Assembly: GCF_042100115.1 (NCBI RefSeq) | Contig: NC_091273.1 | Coordinates: 4,402,001-4,466,000 of the forward strand | Source: Alternaria dauci | Taxonomy: Eukaryota > Ascomycota > Dothideomycetes > Pleosporales > Pleosporaceae | Length of the DNA stretch: 64,000 nt | Reading direction: 5' to 3' | Shown here: positions 32,070 through 44,276 of the stretch, piece by piece | Position numbering within the stretch: position 1 is the first letter of the stretch | How the letters are laid out: every line of letters begins with the position of its first letter | Translations under genes and position numbers: made by a program | The notes under the pieces: model-generated | Told to the model about the DNA's origin: nothing | The model's database searches: none | What the model saw: only the letters and a program-made list of their open reading frames with translations

Positions 32070-33815
32070 ATGCGGCTTATAAACACCGGCACGGGAGAAT
32101 TTACAGAGTTCATCGGTCGGAAAACTCCAGAATATGCCATATTATCCCATACTTGGGAAGAGGAGGAAGTATGTTACCAGGACTATGTCGGTGGTGCTTG
32201 TTCACACAAAAAGGGATACGAAAAGATCAGGAAGACGCTTGAACTAGCGAAACAGAACAATCTGTCCTATGCGTGGATAGATACATGTTGTATCGACAAG
32301 AGTAGCAGCGCCGAGTTGACAGAAGCCATCAACTCAATGTACCGATGGTACCAAAGAAGCCGAGCATGTTTCGTATACCTCTCGGACGTTAAATTAGACC
32401 AAAATCCACTGGACCTAAGAGGATGTCGGTGGTAAGTTGATGTCAGTCACGGTTGGAATCAGGCTTATATCCAGTATAGGTTTACACGCGGCTGGACCTT
32501 ACAGGAGTTGATTGCCCCTGGCCAATTTCGCATGCACTTCTTCGACATGGAATGGAACCATATGGGGTCCAAACATGACCTTTGCGCTGACTTATTCAGA
32601 GTTAGTGGAGTTTCTCGTGAGGTTTTGTTGCATGAAGAGGCTCTGTCATCGGTATGCGTTGCTAAGAAGATGTCCTGGGCTGCAGATCGAGAGACTACCC
32701 GCATCGAAGACATGGCATATTGTCTACTCGGCCTGTTCAATGTTAACATGCCCCTGCTGTATGGAGAAGGATCGAAAGCCTTCCGGAGACTGCAAGAAGA
32801 GATCATCAGAACGAACTCTGATATTAGTATCTTTGCCTGGAAAGTCGAATTACCGTACAAAAATCAACGACGCATATATCCAGAGGTATCGGCCCACTGT
32901 GGTATACTGGCCAAATCCCCGGCTCCATTCAGATATGCTAGAAGGTTCCAGACTGCATTCGTGGGTGGTTTCCAACAAGAGTTTTCAATATCCAATAACG
33001 GCTTGAAAACAAATTCCCTTTTTTCTGTTTTCGGGACCCCTGGCGGTTTTTACCTCTTGCCACTGTACTGTCGGACAAACGAGGGCACCGATCTCGCTGT
33101 ACGTCTGCGAAAGGTAGGACCAAACACCTTCGTCCGAGACCGCCCTGACAGCCTCGTTGCATACATGGACATGCTTCTCAAACATGTACCTGGACACTAC
33201 TACATTCTTGTCGATCAACACTCCATAGACGATTCACAACCTGGCACGCTTTTTGATCCAACAGATGGATCGTGGGCGCAGCTCTCTGTTAGCTCACATC
33301 GCGAGAACTTTTTACGATTTGAATTAGCACCCGAGATGGTTGTCCATGAGCACCTAGGTTGTTTTGACCCCGAAGACGGCGTGTTCTTCGTGCCAAAGGG
33401 CGTCCGAACGGATTGTGCTGGACTGGTATTTTCAGTGTGCCCGTCCAAGAACGAAAAAGGACTCAACTCAGCGCAAGGATGTCGATTCATTATATTAGCG
33501 TTTGGCTGGTCAACCGATATCGAAACGACGCAGTACACCGTAGTAGACCTTAATAGATGGACAGAAGAACTTTCTCACATGGGGAGCTTGCTCACACAGG
33601 GGGCGAACACACAGACTCAGCTACTCCGAATAATGGCTCTTTGGAACATCCCGAAAGTATCCGGCGTGGCGTGTCCTCTGGCCGGCTCGAGCGAGTACAT
33701 TCGTGTACATCTGGAACCCGCATACCTGACAAGAAGAATACGTGTTGGCTATGACATATTGCAGTTGGAAGACATACCCCGTGAGAACAGAGGCAGATGG
33801 ACGTGGCCTGATTGA
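32070..33815 (+). CDS. heterokaryon incompatibility (HET) domain protein
   Basis: Two exons, 32070-32431 and 32480-33815, give 565 residues. The 48-bp intron must end at ...CAGTATAG to restore CRWFTRGWTLQELIAP across the junction. The three HET signature blocks are all present: EYAILSHTWEEEEVCYQD (residues 26-45), LSYAWIDTCCIDK (about 70), and RWFTRGWTLQELIAP (about 120). They are followed by the usual FNVNMPLLYGEGSKAFRRLQEEI segment. The C-terminal 300 residues form a beta-rich region without a recognised domain such as WD, NACHT or ankyrin. HET proteins mediate nonself recognition and programmed cell death on fusion of unlike hyphae, and many homologues have no tested role. The domain is intact, with no frameshift. 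Confidence 0.95.
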
Positions 33816-36058
33816 TGAGCTTTGGATACACTGCAGAAAAGAACCAAGACGCGTCCAGCTACAAACTGGAAATGCGTAATCACATGACACTTACCTGGCC
33901 AGCCGCTACATCCACTTCTTCCCGTCCCTTCCCTTCCCTTGCCTTATCGACATATCTCACTGACTGCAAGCCCCATCCCCGTCACACACACCCACCTCAT
34001 CTCCACCATCGCATCCCTTGCAGTCGATCAAACGACCTTCATATGCATCCTCCTGCACGCAATACCGCCACCTCCCGTGCCTTTCTCCGAGATCCTACAA
34101 TCACAGTTCACAATCACAAACCTGTATCCTTTTCTTCCGTGGCTCCGGCATCCAAGTGCGTGCTCACCCTTCCCCCCCCCCCCCACCAAAATCCATCCTT
34201 CTCCCAGGAAAATAAAAAATGTCCGCGCCGACTTAACGCGTTTCATCTTGACAAACCACAATCATATTTCCATGCCAGAATTCCCCACAAGGTTCAGAAT
34301 CAAGACTTACTTTTCGGTATCTCTGTGGAGCTTGGGCCACACGGAGAAATTTACCTTGGTATAGGATACACGCGGCAGCCGATCATGGGTACAGTATAGT
34401 GGGCGGCGAGTTTTTGGGTAAGTTTGGAGATGAACGGGTATCTGATCGGACGGTGGCTCTTTTACGGCACGATAGATAATGGGAAGCGCGCGGCGCCTCT
34501 TGTGATTGGATAGTTTTCTCTCCGTTGTGATCGAATTTCGGTGTTGCTATATAGACAGGGGTGAGCCGGATATTATGATCGCCTGAATGAGGCTGATTTC
34601 TTGATGCATTGTGAGAGTGGGGAGGGATTTGGTGGTGGTGGTGGTGTGATGAGCGGATGGAGGTCTGCGTCGTCGGGCGCGTTGTGCATGCGTGCTTGTG
34701 TGGGTACTTGGCGGAGAATAATGGTTGCGAGGGAACGATGTTTGTTGACTACTGAGTCAGGATTGCCGAGCATAGATGTGAGATTGAGTAAGATGGGTAC
34801 TATCATTGGTGTTGTTGTGAGGCGTGGGAAAGTGAACGGAAGTTTGTTCTGCCCCGAGAATTTGGCAAAGCAAGATTTGTGTCCTCGTAGCACTGCAATT
34901 GTACCCGGAGAGGCCGTTCTCGGTACCTTGTTTAGTTCTCTACCATTGTTTGCATACCCGATTAAAAAGCATACTGAGCTGATTTGTACGTGCAACCTTC
35001 CTGAAGCGAATAGTGACTAATCGCCAGCAACGGCACGAAACGTATCTTCAATCCCTCGGCCTTAGCCGATAGGTAGCGTGTTTCTTCTTGTCGAGGTGTT
35101 CTTTTCGCCATGTTGCTCCCAAACATCACAAGACAAGGGTACCTGTCCCCACATTAACCCTAACACCGCCAAGCCCCGAAGCAACAGTTTAAACTGGGTC
35201 CTTCACCACGTCGGTCCGCTGCAAGGCTAAAGGTGGGGACGCCGAATGCAGTCGGCCCACTGCCTTTCTCGGAGGCGCAACTGTGGGTAGGGAGACTTGA
35301 ATTTGATGCGTAAGGCCCACTGTAGAGAGGGTCTGGCAACGTCATGCTGGACCGTGGGGTTGGGTAGGCTGGGCGTGTGTAGATGGCGACGTTGGGAGCT
35401 GGCGCCCTGAAACCTGGAGGTTGGGCACGCGTGGCGTCATGGTGCATACGCGTGCTGGCCATGTCGTTGTCGCTGTCGCAAGTTGATAGCATGGTGTGAT
35501 GCGAACAAGTCGGAACAAACACGTCACAAAAGCAAGCTGTTAGCGATCATCGTCATGCTTGTGGCGCAATGTGATAGGCAAGGTTGTTGTAAGCGAGGTA
35601 GATTCTAATTCTCATCTCGCTAGGCGAAGACGACTAGGAAATGCCTATGGGATATCATGACCGTTCATTTCCAGACAAAGCAAACAATAGCTACGAGTGT
35701 GGGACAAATTAGAAGATGGCAAGAAAGTATGCATGCTGGATGCGGTGGATAGCGACAGACGGTATGTGTGGCGGCGAACACTTCGCAAATGCCAACGGCG
35801 AAATAGCTTGGGAGGGTATCGTAACCTCAAAGGACAAACAGGAATGGAAGCTGATGACAAGGAAATGCAAATGTCGTGCGCTGTGGGTACACCGGGTATT
35901 ATGCGCTAAGGACTTAAGTGCCAAGATGGCCAGCAGGGAGAAGGCAGAAGAGGTAGAGTAGAATGTACAAGGTAGTCGCAGACTGGTGTGTCGTCTATGC
36001 GTTTATGCGTTCGGGTGGTGTGGAGATGCGTTTCGAAACAAGTGAAGTGCTGATGCGT
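33816..36058. other. gene-poor interval, 2.2 kb
   Basis: Overlapping ORFs on both strands (for example 34601-35020 plus and 34573-34995 minus) have biased composition and no domain. A 13-C homopolymer lies at 34172-34184. Part of this must be 3' UTR of the HET gene and of the minus-strand Ser-rich gene. A 49-codon minus-strand frame at 35111-34962 (begins MAKRTPRQEETRYLSAKAEG) is the only short ORF with balanced composition; I do not call it a gene. Confidence 0.45.
34172..34184. repeat. C13 homopolymer
   Basis: Thirteen consecutive cytosines are followed by ACC. It is the longest homopolymer noticed in the window and lies within non-coding sequence downstream of the HET gene. Its length is prone to assembly error. 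Confidence 0.9.
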
Positions 36059-37555
36059 TTACAGCGAATCCATGAAATCCATTAGTGACTTGCGTCGTCG
36101 GATTGCGCGGCTCTTTACGCTGGACGCGTCGTTGTCTTTTCCTGGAAACTCTGGAATGACGAGAGTAGGCTCACGCTCGTTGGCGCCGCGGGCCGTCATC
36201 CTGCCCAGGGTGGTGGCGCGCTTTTGCTGCATTGTGCTGGTGTTGATCTGAGGAACCGGAGGAGCCATCTCTGGTGTCGGCGCCCTCTTGGAGTCGTTGC
36301 CCCGAGACTTTGGTCGGAGGATGGTGGATGCGCGACGGAGCTTGTTTGGGCTCGAGAAATTGGCTGAGCCCTCGATGGGTGCAGTCTGAGGCGTCATGGG
36401 TGCTGGTGTCATTGGTGTGGGAGGCGCCTTGCCGTTGACGCGGGAGTCGTAGGGCTTCTTCGCTGGCGAGATGGCAATCTTGGCTAGTGACAGCTTCATG
36501 GATATCGATCGTAACCGTCGGTGTGCAGCAGGCTTCTTGATGATGGGCGATGCGGCGCTTTTATTCGAGTTCTCATAAGGGTCGGAACTGAGGAAGGAAA
36601 GTGCTGGCGAATTGGGAGTCAACGGCGTGAACTGCGATTGCCTATACGACGACGATTGATACGATGACTGCGATGTTTGTATCCGTGACAGGTCAAGGCG
36701 GGATTTCGATGGCATGTACACAGAGGAACGAGCTGACTGTGCATCTCCTGCCGTGGAGGTAGAGGGCCGACGAGGTGCCTCGCTCTGTGCATGGCTCGGT
36801 GCGGGCGAGTAGCTGCGAGTCGATGCAGTCTGGAAGGAGGATGCGAAGGAAGCGGCGTCGGAGTATATGGCAGTCTTGGTGGTGACGGGGCTGTGGCTGG
36901 TTGACGGACGGCGGGGCTCAGGGTCGGCGACAGGCGATATGGAGCGGGAGAGGGGAGGCGAAGCCAGACGACTTGTGGGCATCACCTTCATGGACAGTCG
37001 CTGTGCCTCGTCTGCCTTGCGTAGTTTGCTGGCTGAGGTGACGGGGAGCAGGTTCGCGACGGAAGCCGAGCGCTGCTGGACCGTTGGGCGATCAACGGGC
37101 GAGCGTTGGTTCTCGACAACCTTGGGACGCCCTGCATGTGCGTACGACACCAGCACGGCCATGTCGCAGCTCTTTCCCTTGTCCCATCTCGACACCGACA
37201 TGGTCCTCGCCTTGCACTCTTGCGAGAGGTCGTGGACGACAACGTCATCGTAGTCGTATTCGGAATCAGAGCCAGAGGCGTCGTCGGCAGTCAGGTCTTC
37301 TTCGCTCGATAGATAGCGCTCTTGGAAGACGGCGCCTTCCTTGTTCTTGCTGTGCTTGGAGGAGGAGGTGGTGCTGGTGGGGAGAGTCGGCCGTTGGGTG
37401 GTAGCAGAGTCTATGCGTAGTGTGTCGGGAGCATCGTCGCACAGGTTGGGGCTCGAAGCGGCACTGTCAGTGCTGGATCGTTGGAGGCGTGCGACGACTT
37501 GGGGCTTGTCGAAAGTCCACTGCTTCAACTGCGAAGTTACTGCTGTGTCGACCAT
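36059..37555 (-). CDS. Ser/Pro-rich, mostly disordered protein, function unknown
   Basis: A single exon of 498 residues. Two segments look conserved rather than low-complexity: the N-terminal MVDTAVTSQLKQWTFDKPQ and the mid-region SVSRWDKGKSCDMAVLVSYAHAGRPKVV (about 120-150), which follows an acidic stretch (SEEDLTADDASGSDSEYDYDD). The rest is Ser/Thr/Pro-rich with many SP and TP sites (RSYSPAPSHAQ, TPLTPNSPALS), suggesting heavy phosphorylation. It ends with a basic patch and RRRKSLMDFMDSL. A conserved but uncharacterised filamentous-fungal protein is my best reading; a signalling or cytoskeletal role is only suggested by composition. More than 4 kb of sequence without a gene lies upstream. 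Confidence 0.8.
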   Translation of the reverse strand: MVDTAVTSQLKQWTFDKPQVVARLQRSSTDSAASSPNLCDDAPDTLRIDSATTQRPTLPTSTTSSSKHSKNKEGAVFQERYLSSEEDLTADDASGSDSEYDYDDVVVHDLSQECKARTMSVSRWDKGKSCDMAVLVSYAHAGRPKVVENQRSPVDRPTVQQRSASVANLLPVTSASKLRKADEAQRLSMKVMPTSRLASPPLSRSISPVADPEPRRPSTSHSPVTTKTAIYSDAASFASSFQTASTRSYSPAPSHAQSEAPRRPSTSTAGDAQSARSSVYMPSKSRLDLSRIQTSQSSYQSSSYRQSQFTPLTPNSPALSFLSSDPYENSNKSAASPIIKKPAAHRRLRSISMKLSLAKIAISPAKKPYDSRVNGKAPPTPMTPAPMTPQTAPIEGSANFSSPNKLRRASTILRPKSRGNDSKRAPTPEMAPPVPQINTSTMQQKRATTLGRMTARGANEREPTLVIPEFPGKDNDASSVKSRAIRRRKSLMDFMDSL

Positions 37556-40500
37556 GATTGCTAGGAAAAAGTGGGAATTGCAGCTGCAATGGCTCGTCCG
37601 GTGGGAATGATATATCGGACTGAGCGGCAGCCGACGAGGGTTGAAACCAGAGGCGTGCAGGCCCTACGCGCCAATAGTCGGAGACGTGTGCGTGGCTTGG
37701 GAACACCAGGGAAGCGGGCGTCTGGGTGAGACTGGTCCTGTCGCACGGGTTCGGCTTCGTGGTGAGTAGCAACAGCTCGAGTATGAGATGGCGCTCAGCA
37801 ATGGGATGGGGGAGGGGTGGAAGTGCGGCCGGGGCTATATCAGACAAATTGGCGAGGGCCGTATATATTGCAGCACTCTGCAGGTTGCGCCTCCCTGGCA
37901 GCCCGTCGAGGTTTCAAGTACAACCGAGTAGGGTGGGGACGGGCGAGGGTGCAGGGAGGGGGCCCAAGAGTCAGTTCACCGTGTCGGTGCGCCTTTCATC
38001 ATCTCACGCTGGCCTAGCACCAGGCACTGACGGCCGTCCATGGCGCAACTCTCCCTCTAGCCCTCTCTGCCCTCGCCCGCTGCAGCTTGCGCTTGCACTA
38101 GCTGCCGGGCTGCGCGCGAGGTGTGCTGAGGCCGCGGGTCTGAGTGGCCGACGACGGGTTTCAAGACTCTCAGCGCGCACACCCTCAGCCCAGTTGCGAG
38201 CGCCTATGGAGAACGCATGGCATGCACACGCAGCGTGGTGCCGTTGCCAGAGGACCGTGAGTCGTTGCGATGGCAATGTCACAAGAGGACGGGACGCCTT
38301 CATGATCGCCATCCTTTCATCAGCGCGAACATGACACCATGCCCCATCGCGACGGTGACCTGACAGGTGTTCCTGTGCCGCTCAGGGGCAGCACCACTCG
38401 GCGCCGGCCCTCGCTGGATGGGGCGGCCACCGTGTGGGGTTGGCCCAGCGGCCGACGACGCCATTGCCGAAAGGATCATCGATAACTGTCACCATGTCTT
38501 TTTTTCTTTGCCCGCTCTAACCGTCGCGCGCATTGGCAAGATCTGAGAGAGCCCTGGATGCCCTGGATGTCCTGGGAAGACCCTTCTTTGTGGAAACTTT
38601 CCACACCACGCGGGCACCGCTCCCCATGGCCTGGATACTGTTCCGACGCTTGCGCCCAGCACCCAGCAGACCCGGAGTCGCACAGCTGCTGACTGCACGA
38701 GAGTCTTCTTGGCCGTCATGCCGCCCTCTCGCAGCGGCCAGGAACACGCTGATCCCCTGGCTCTATTCTCGGGGCCTAGCACACTCACCTGCAGGTTGCG
38801 CTCCATTTTACGTGCAGACGGTGTGCACGGTTGCCGCCGTGCCATTCGTCGCTGCACTTTCTGTTGCCCTCACCGCCAACACCATGGCCAGGCCTACCCC
38901 GGCCCCCGCGCAGCCTATACCTACAGTTCATCGTATGCCGCACTCCCTCATCAATCACAAACCGCTCAAGATTGCGTCGCTGCATCGAGTCAAGACACGT
39001 CCCGCGAGCCATCTGCGAGGGTCTTCTGATCCCCTCGAGAGTCAGCCACGTCGCCGAATAAAAGCCACTAGCATCGACTCTCGCCAATCTGGCTATATTA
39101 CACTACGCCTCTAGCAGCTTATCGTCGGAGTTTAGGACCGTGCTAGCTGCCCACAGTACCCACGAGCTTTCCACATGGGTCAGCGCTCGACGGTGAGCCT
39201 CGTGAGCATGCTCTCTAATGTCAGTCATCAGGGCGAACCTCGGGAGAGGTTCGCACACTACGCCAGCATGGCATGCCCTGGCCGCGGCGTGATCGGAAAC
39301 TCGTCTCTCATCTTACACTGCGGCATCCCTCAGACGACAGTCCATTTTTGACCACTCTCGCTCACCTCAGCATTGTGGGTTGTAGCCTTGTGGTAGCTTG
39401 TTGCATCCCAATAGTCCGGCCCTACCCTCTTACGTCACAAGGCTGGAAGCGCACCCAAAAGCGTCTGGTACTCCAACACCAGCGGCCGTTTCATCATGTT
39501 CGCATCATTCTGAATAATCGTCTGGTTCACGCTCAAACGTGCCGTCAAGGCCCTGCGTCGAGTCTGCACATCTCACTTGCAGTGTCATCATAGCCGTCTC
39601 ACAACATGCTGCCACGCCCGACTGCACGGCGTAGTACCAAAGTCCGCTCCGGACATGCCCTCATCGTTCCCAACATTGTGATCATGTCGGTTGCTTACGA
39701 GAAACGCCCAAAGACCGCAGACGGCCCTTGACCCGATTTGTCACTGCCATCACACAGCATAGGCACTCAAGGACACCATCAGTCGAGTAAAAATCGCCAC
39801 AGCAATGCCTGCGTTACAAATCTTCTCACAGCGAGACTCATTCTTTTTTGCAACGGCGCGACCCAGAGTCGAGTCTGGACCATGGCCAGCCTAGTTGGAG
39901 TGAACGAACACCAGCTCCGGAATTCCGAGACATGCACAAAGATTCAGCCCCATGAGGTCGCACACGCATTCCTCCGTGCATGGTCTTGCTTACCATGACA
40001 CGATGATTCAGGACGGAGCTAATGGTCTGTGTTCCAACGTTACCACAAGCAGTGCTTGCAGTTCAGCGGCCTTGTGGCACCAATGTCTACAAGTTGTGCT
40101 GACAGCGGAATCATTGTATACGCAGGGTTACTTTACCGTGTCTCAATTGACCCTGGTCTCTGGCGACAAATGCATGTCATGAACAATTCCAATTGACAAC
40201 GAAACCCGGGTCTCGATCGCGGGTCGACCCAAGAATATCACTCATCATACACACGGCTTAGCAGGAACTTCCCGAACATCTGATCATTAGGGATGATATT
40301 GTCGGCACACCATATATCAGCTTATGCTTGCAAGCGAGTTTCACGTAGATTGTGGTCGACCACCATCGCGGCGCAGATGTACCGGTTACCGTGTCCTGAT
40401 AACAGTCGTGGGGTACGTCGCACCAACGAGACCAAGACTGATCGATGGCGCAAGAGATCGTGTCTAACCTATATCAATGGCCATATTACAACTGTTGCAA

Positions 40501-41679
40501 GGGTCAAAGATTAGCCGGTCGACGTCCCGCGTGGGGTAACGACGGTAGAAGTACCAGAAACGTTGTCACCAGAGGACAGACGGAAAGACGAGACACCAAA
40601 AGCCTAACACCGGTACTCTACGATTTCCTATCAGGCAACGGTGCGACATTGGAACAGTGTACTCATTGACAGATATAGTGTTTGCCTTCATGGTGCGTCG
40701 TCACCGCAGCTCTATGATTCATGACCTCAGGACGCACACGCGCGCACTGGCAAATGCCACGTGCTATCGCACACCTCCTCAGGGCCCAGGTCGCGTGCCC
40801 AACCGATTATGAGAACGAATGCAAAGCACTCGCCTTTGCGATATTGTGTTCGCTTCAACCTTTCAAATTGCGCACGAGATGGAATGTAGTGCAAGCAGGC
40901 CTCGGCAACACCGAAAGTCAGTTTAGATGACTGCAATCGACGGGCTACTAACGACAATATTACAGTATCAACGGTAGAAACAGCAAGGAACTAACCTGAT
41001 AGATCGAGATGCATACAGACATCCCAACAAAATATCCAGATAAGGCACGATAGGCGACAAAAGCAACAGTGTAGAACGAAAAACGTTCGCTCTGGATACG
41101 CGCCTTCCGTAACCAAGCTTCCCCGCATGCACTCAACCCATTGGGAACATGATTGAGACAGCAGCAGACGAAGCGAGGAGGAAGCGACAGGGAACGACAC
41201 GCCACTGGCGGCTACATATCAATTGTGCGACGGCGATTCTGTAGGCCGAGAACCATAAGAATCCACAGCATTCTCCACATCCACCACATTCCCTTTCGTA
41301 CCCAAGGCCAAGGTGCGTTTTCGCAGATCTCATGGATCAAACATGGAAATCAATGGAACTAAGTTCTTCGTCCCTGACGTGGCACGTCTTGTTCGTAACT
41401 CCCGTACCTTGTTGTTGACCTAAAGCTCAACCCGCTCTCACATCCCTGCATTGTTAATTCGGGTTGTTGGGCGGAAGAAGGAAGTATGCCACAACAAGTG
41501 CATTGCACGTGAATCTCTGTCGTTAGGAGTAGAGTCTGCTACATATCATGACAACGGCGCCTTTTGACAGGAACCTCAGTGCAAGACTTGACATCCACTC
41601 GCTTCACCCCACTTTGTTTCTTGTTTTTTGTTTTTTCTTACACTCTTTTGTAATTGAACTCGCACACTCTGCGGAAGAT
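37556..41679. other. long interval without recognisable genes, 4.1 kb
   Basis: Between divergent neighbours, the Ser-rich protein (minus) and acetoacetyl-CoA synthetase (plus). All ORFs are under about 205 residues, overlap antisense frames, and carry no domain, signal peptide or membrane helix I would trust. The 37.6-39.1 kb part is GC- and pyrimidine-rich; the 39.2-41.5 kb part is more balanced. I saw no terminal repeats, no reverse-transcriptase or transposase remnants, and no obvious TA-rich RIP degradation. It may hold long 5' UTRs, a non-coding RNA or a fast-evolving gene with many introns. Confidence 0.5.
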
Positions 41680-42054
41680 ATGGCGACTATGCTTGTGCAA
41701 ACTGAGGTCGAGTACCAGGCTCCGGTGATGATGGCAACGGCTGTATCTACGCCGCGGAAACTATGGGAACACCCTGATCCAAAGTCTACGGCCATGTGGA
41801 AATTTATGCAGGATGCCAATGCGAAACGGGGACTACATATGCAGGTACGTCTGGGAACTTGGAATGGGTGGATGAGAGACAAGACTTGGATAAAGCATCG
41901 AGATCGTTGATCGAGATCTTGAATACAGACCCTGGCCAGCGTCGTGAAGACGAGAGGAAGAAAGGAACGAACCAATTTTGCGCGAAGCTTATAAGTTCAG
42001 TGACATGGAGATGGGCGCATGGCTGCCGCATGCCATTAAGCCTTGTGGTCGTTG

Positions 42055-42100
<46 letters not shown>

Positions 42101-44276
42101 CCAGTATCAAGTATACAAGGTCCAGCAACGCTAACATGTCCTACAGAAGTTCCGCGACCTCTACAACTGGAGCGTCGGGCCCTCACGCACTGATTTCTGG
42201 ACCGACATGTGGAAAGCCAGCAACCTCATCTACTCCGGCACCTACACAACCGTCGTCGACACTTCCTTGCCCATGGAAACAAACCCCCACTGGTTCAATG
42301 GTACCTACCTCAACTTTGCCGAAAACGTCCTCTTCACCGCCTGTCCTACCGATTCCTCTGTCCGCACCACAACCCACAAGGAGGAATCCAAAATCGCCTT
42401 GACCGAAATCCGCGAGGGCAACACCGAAATCCGACACTTGACGTGGGGTGATTTGCGCCGACGCGTGGGTGTTCTCGCGAATGCTCTACGAGCCAAGGGC
42501 GTTGGAAAGGGCGATCGTGTCGCTGTGATTGCATCGACGAGTTTTGACACGTTTATCGTTTTCATGGCGACGGTTGCTGTGGGTGCGCTGTTCAGTTCTA
42601 GTAGTACTGATATGGGTACGAAAGGCATTCTCGAACGATTGTTGCAGATTCGTCCCAAGTACGTCTTTGTGGATGACTGGGCAGTGTATAATGGGAAGAC
42701 TATTGATCTGAGGCCGAAGATTGAGGGGATTCTTGAAGGTATGGAGAAGGGTGGCGTGGAGGAGTTTGAGGGCGTCGTCGTGCAGCCTAGGTTTCCTGCG
42801 ACGCCGGCTGACGTTGGGAATTTGCCGAAGACGGTGCGACTAGATGAGTTTCTGGAGGTTGCGGAAGGGAACGAGACGTTGGTGTTTGAGCGAGTGGCCT
42901 TCAGAGATCCGTTTCTGATTGTATATTCGAGTGGAACGACGGGTGTGCCGAAGTGCATTGTACATTCGACTGGCGGTGTGCTCATGAATGTCTGCAAGGA
43001 GAGTATACTGCACAAGGAGATGACACCCGAGAGTGTGGTTCTGCAATACACTACCGTAAGTCCTCCCCATCTCATCAACAGCTTATCCATAGACTGACTG
43101 GTAAACACAGACTGGGTGGATCATGTACGTCGTGTCCGTACAAGTCTGTCTCTTCGGCACCCGCTCCATCCTATACGATGGCTCCCCCTTCCAACCCTCC
43201 CCAGAGGCCTTCCTCTCCATCCTAGAAGAACAGCGCGTAACCGACTTTGGTACCTCACCACGCTTCCTCCACGAGCTTCAAAAACGCAACATCGCACCCC
43301 GCGACCTTTTCCAACTCTCACACCTCAAGAGCGTAGGAACAACCGGCATGGTCCTCACCGAAGCGCAATTCGAATGGTTCTATGACACCGGTTTCCCCGC
43401 TTCCGTTCACCTACGCAACCAATCCGGTGGCACAGACATAGCCGGACGTTTCGGACTCGAAAACCCACTCCAGCCCGTCTACGCAGGCGGATGCCAAGGT
43501 CCTGCTCTGGGCACAAAAATCGAAGTCTACGACTCCCTCGTCGAATCCGGTCCGGGCTGTGCCGTCCCCGACGGCGAGCCAGGTGAGCTTGTCGCTACTG
43601 CCTCGTTTCCCAACCAGCCAATCTACTTCTGGGGCGACGACGCTCAAAACACGCGGTATCAGTCTGCGTACTTTACTCGCTTCCCTGGTGTATGGACGCA
43701 TGGCGACTTTATCCAGATGCATCCCATCACAGGCCAGATATTGTTCCTTGGCCGCGCAGACGGCGTGCTGAATCCCAGCGGTGTGCGCTTTGGGTCCGCG
43801 GATATCTATAGTGTTATTGAGACGCACTTCCCAGAGGTGGCGGATAGTATCTGTGTGGGACAACGGCGGCCGGGGGATGCTGATGAGAGTGTTATTCTCT
43901 TTCTCAAGATGAACAAAGGGTTCGTGTATACGGACTCTTTGGTCGACAAGATTAAGAGTAAGATTGCGGAGGAGAGGAGTCGGCGACATGTTCCGAAATA
44001 TGTGTTTCAGACTTGGGATATTCCGGTACGTTATCTATTCTCTACGATCTTTTGTTTCCAGATTTGAAGATACTAACACTTGTTCAATAGACTACAGTCA
44101 ATCTGAAAAAGGTCGAGTTGCCCGTCAAGCAGATCGTGTCCGGCAAGAAGATCAAGCCGAGCGGCACGTTGGCGAATCCAGAAAGTCTCAAATTTTACGA
44201 GCAGTTTGCGGATGTGGAGAATGTGATTAAGAGAATGGCAAACAAGAGGAAGTCATGTAGGAGGAGTACGTTGTAA
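41680..44276 (+). CDS. acetoacetyl-CoA synthetase
   Basis: Four exons (41680-41844, 42147-43055, 43111-44025, 44091-44276) give 724 residues, all joined in phase 0. Intron 1 is 302 bp and contains a trinucleotide repeat; the others are 55 and 65 bp. The N-terminal acyl-CoA-synthetase cap includes RKLWEHPDPKSTAMWKFM and RTDFWTDMWKAS. The AMP-binding core has SSGTTGVPKCIVHS, FLHELQKRN and RNQSGGTDIAGRFG. The C-terminal domain includes THGDFIQMHPITGQILFLGRA and the catalytic-Lys loop SGKKIKPSGTLANPESL. Length and the GTLANPESL end fit AACS rather than acetyl-CoA synthetase. The enzyme activates acetoacetate to acetoacetyl-CoA in the cytosol, feeding sterol synthesis, or for use of ketone bodies and leucine-derived acetoacetate. 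No acetoacetate-producing gene lies alongside. Confidence 0.93.
42055..42101 (+). repeat. (ACA)n microsatellite, about 15.7 units
   Basis: A 47-bp uninterrupted trinucleotide repeat lies in intron 1 of the acetoacetyl-CoA synthetase gene, 45 bp before the acceptor. It creates spurious poly-Thr, poly-Asn and poly-Leu frames on both strands, which should not be read as genes. Confidence 0.95.

Noticed and set aside
34573..35020. Mirror ORFs of about 140 residues on both strands
   Set aside because: Neither strand has a recognisable fold or motif; Gly/Pro runs come from a GGT repeat near 34630.
37556..41679. Transposon or RIP-degraded repeat as explanation for the empty interval
   Set aside because: No terminal repeats, coding remnants or strong TpA excess were seen by eye; a computed RIP index would be needed to exclude it fully.
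41804..42186. Poly-Leu, poly-Thr, poly-Asn and poly-Cys ORFs
   Set aside because: These are translations of the ACA microsatellite within intron 1 of acetoacetyl-CoA synthetase.
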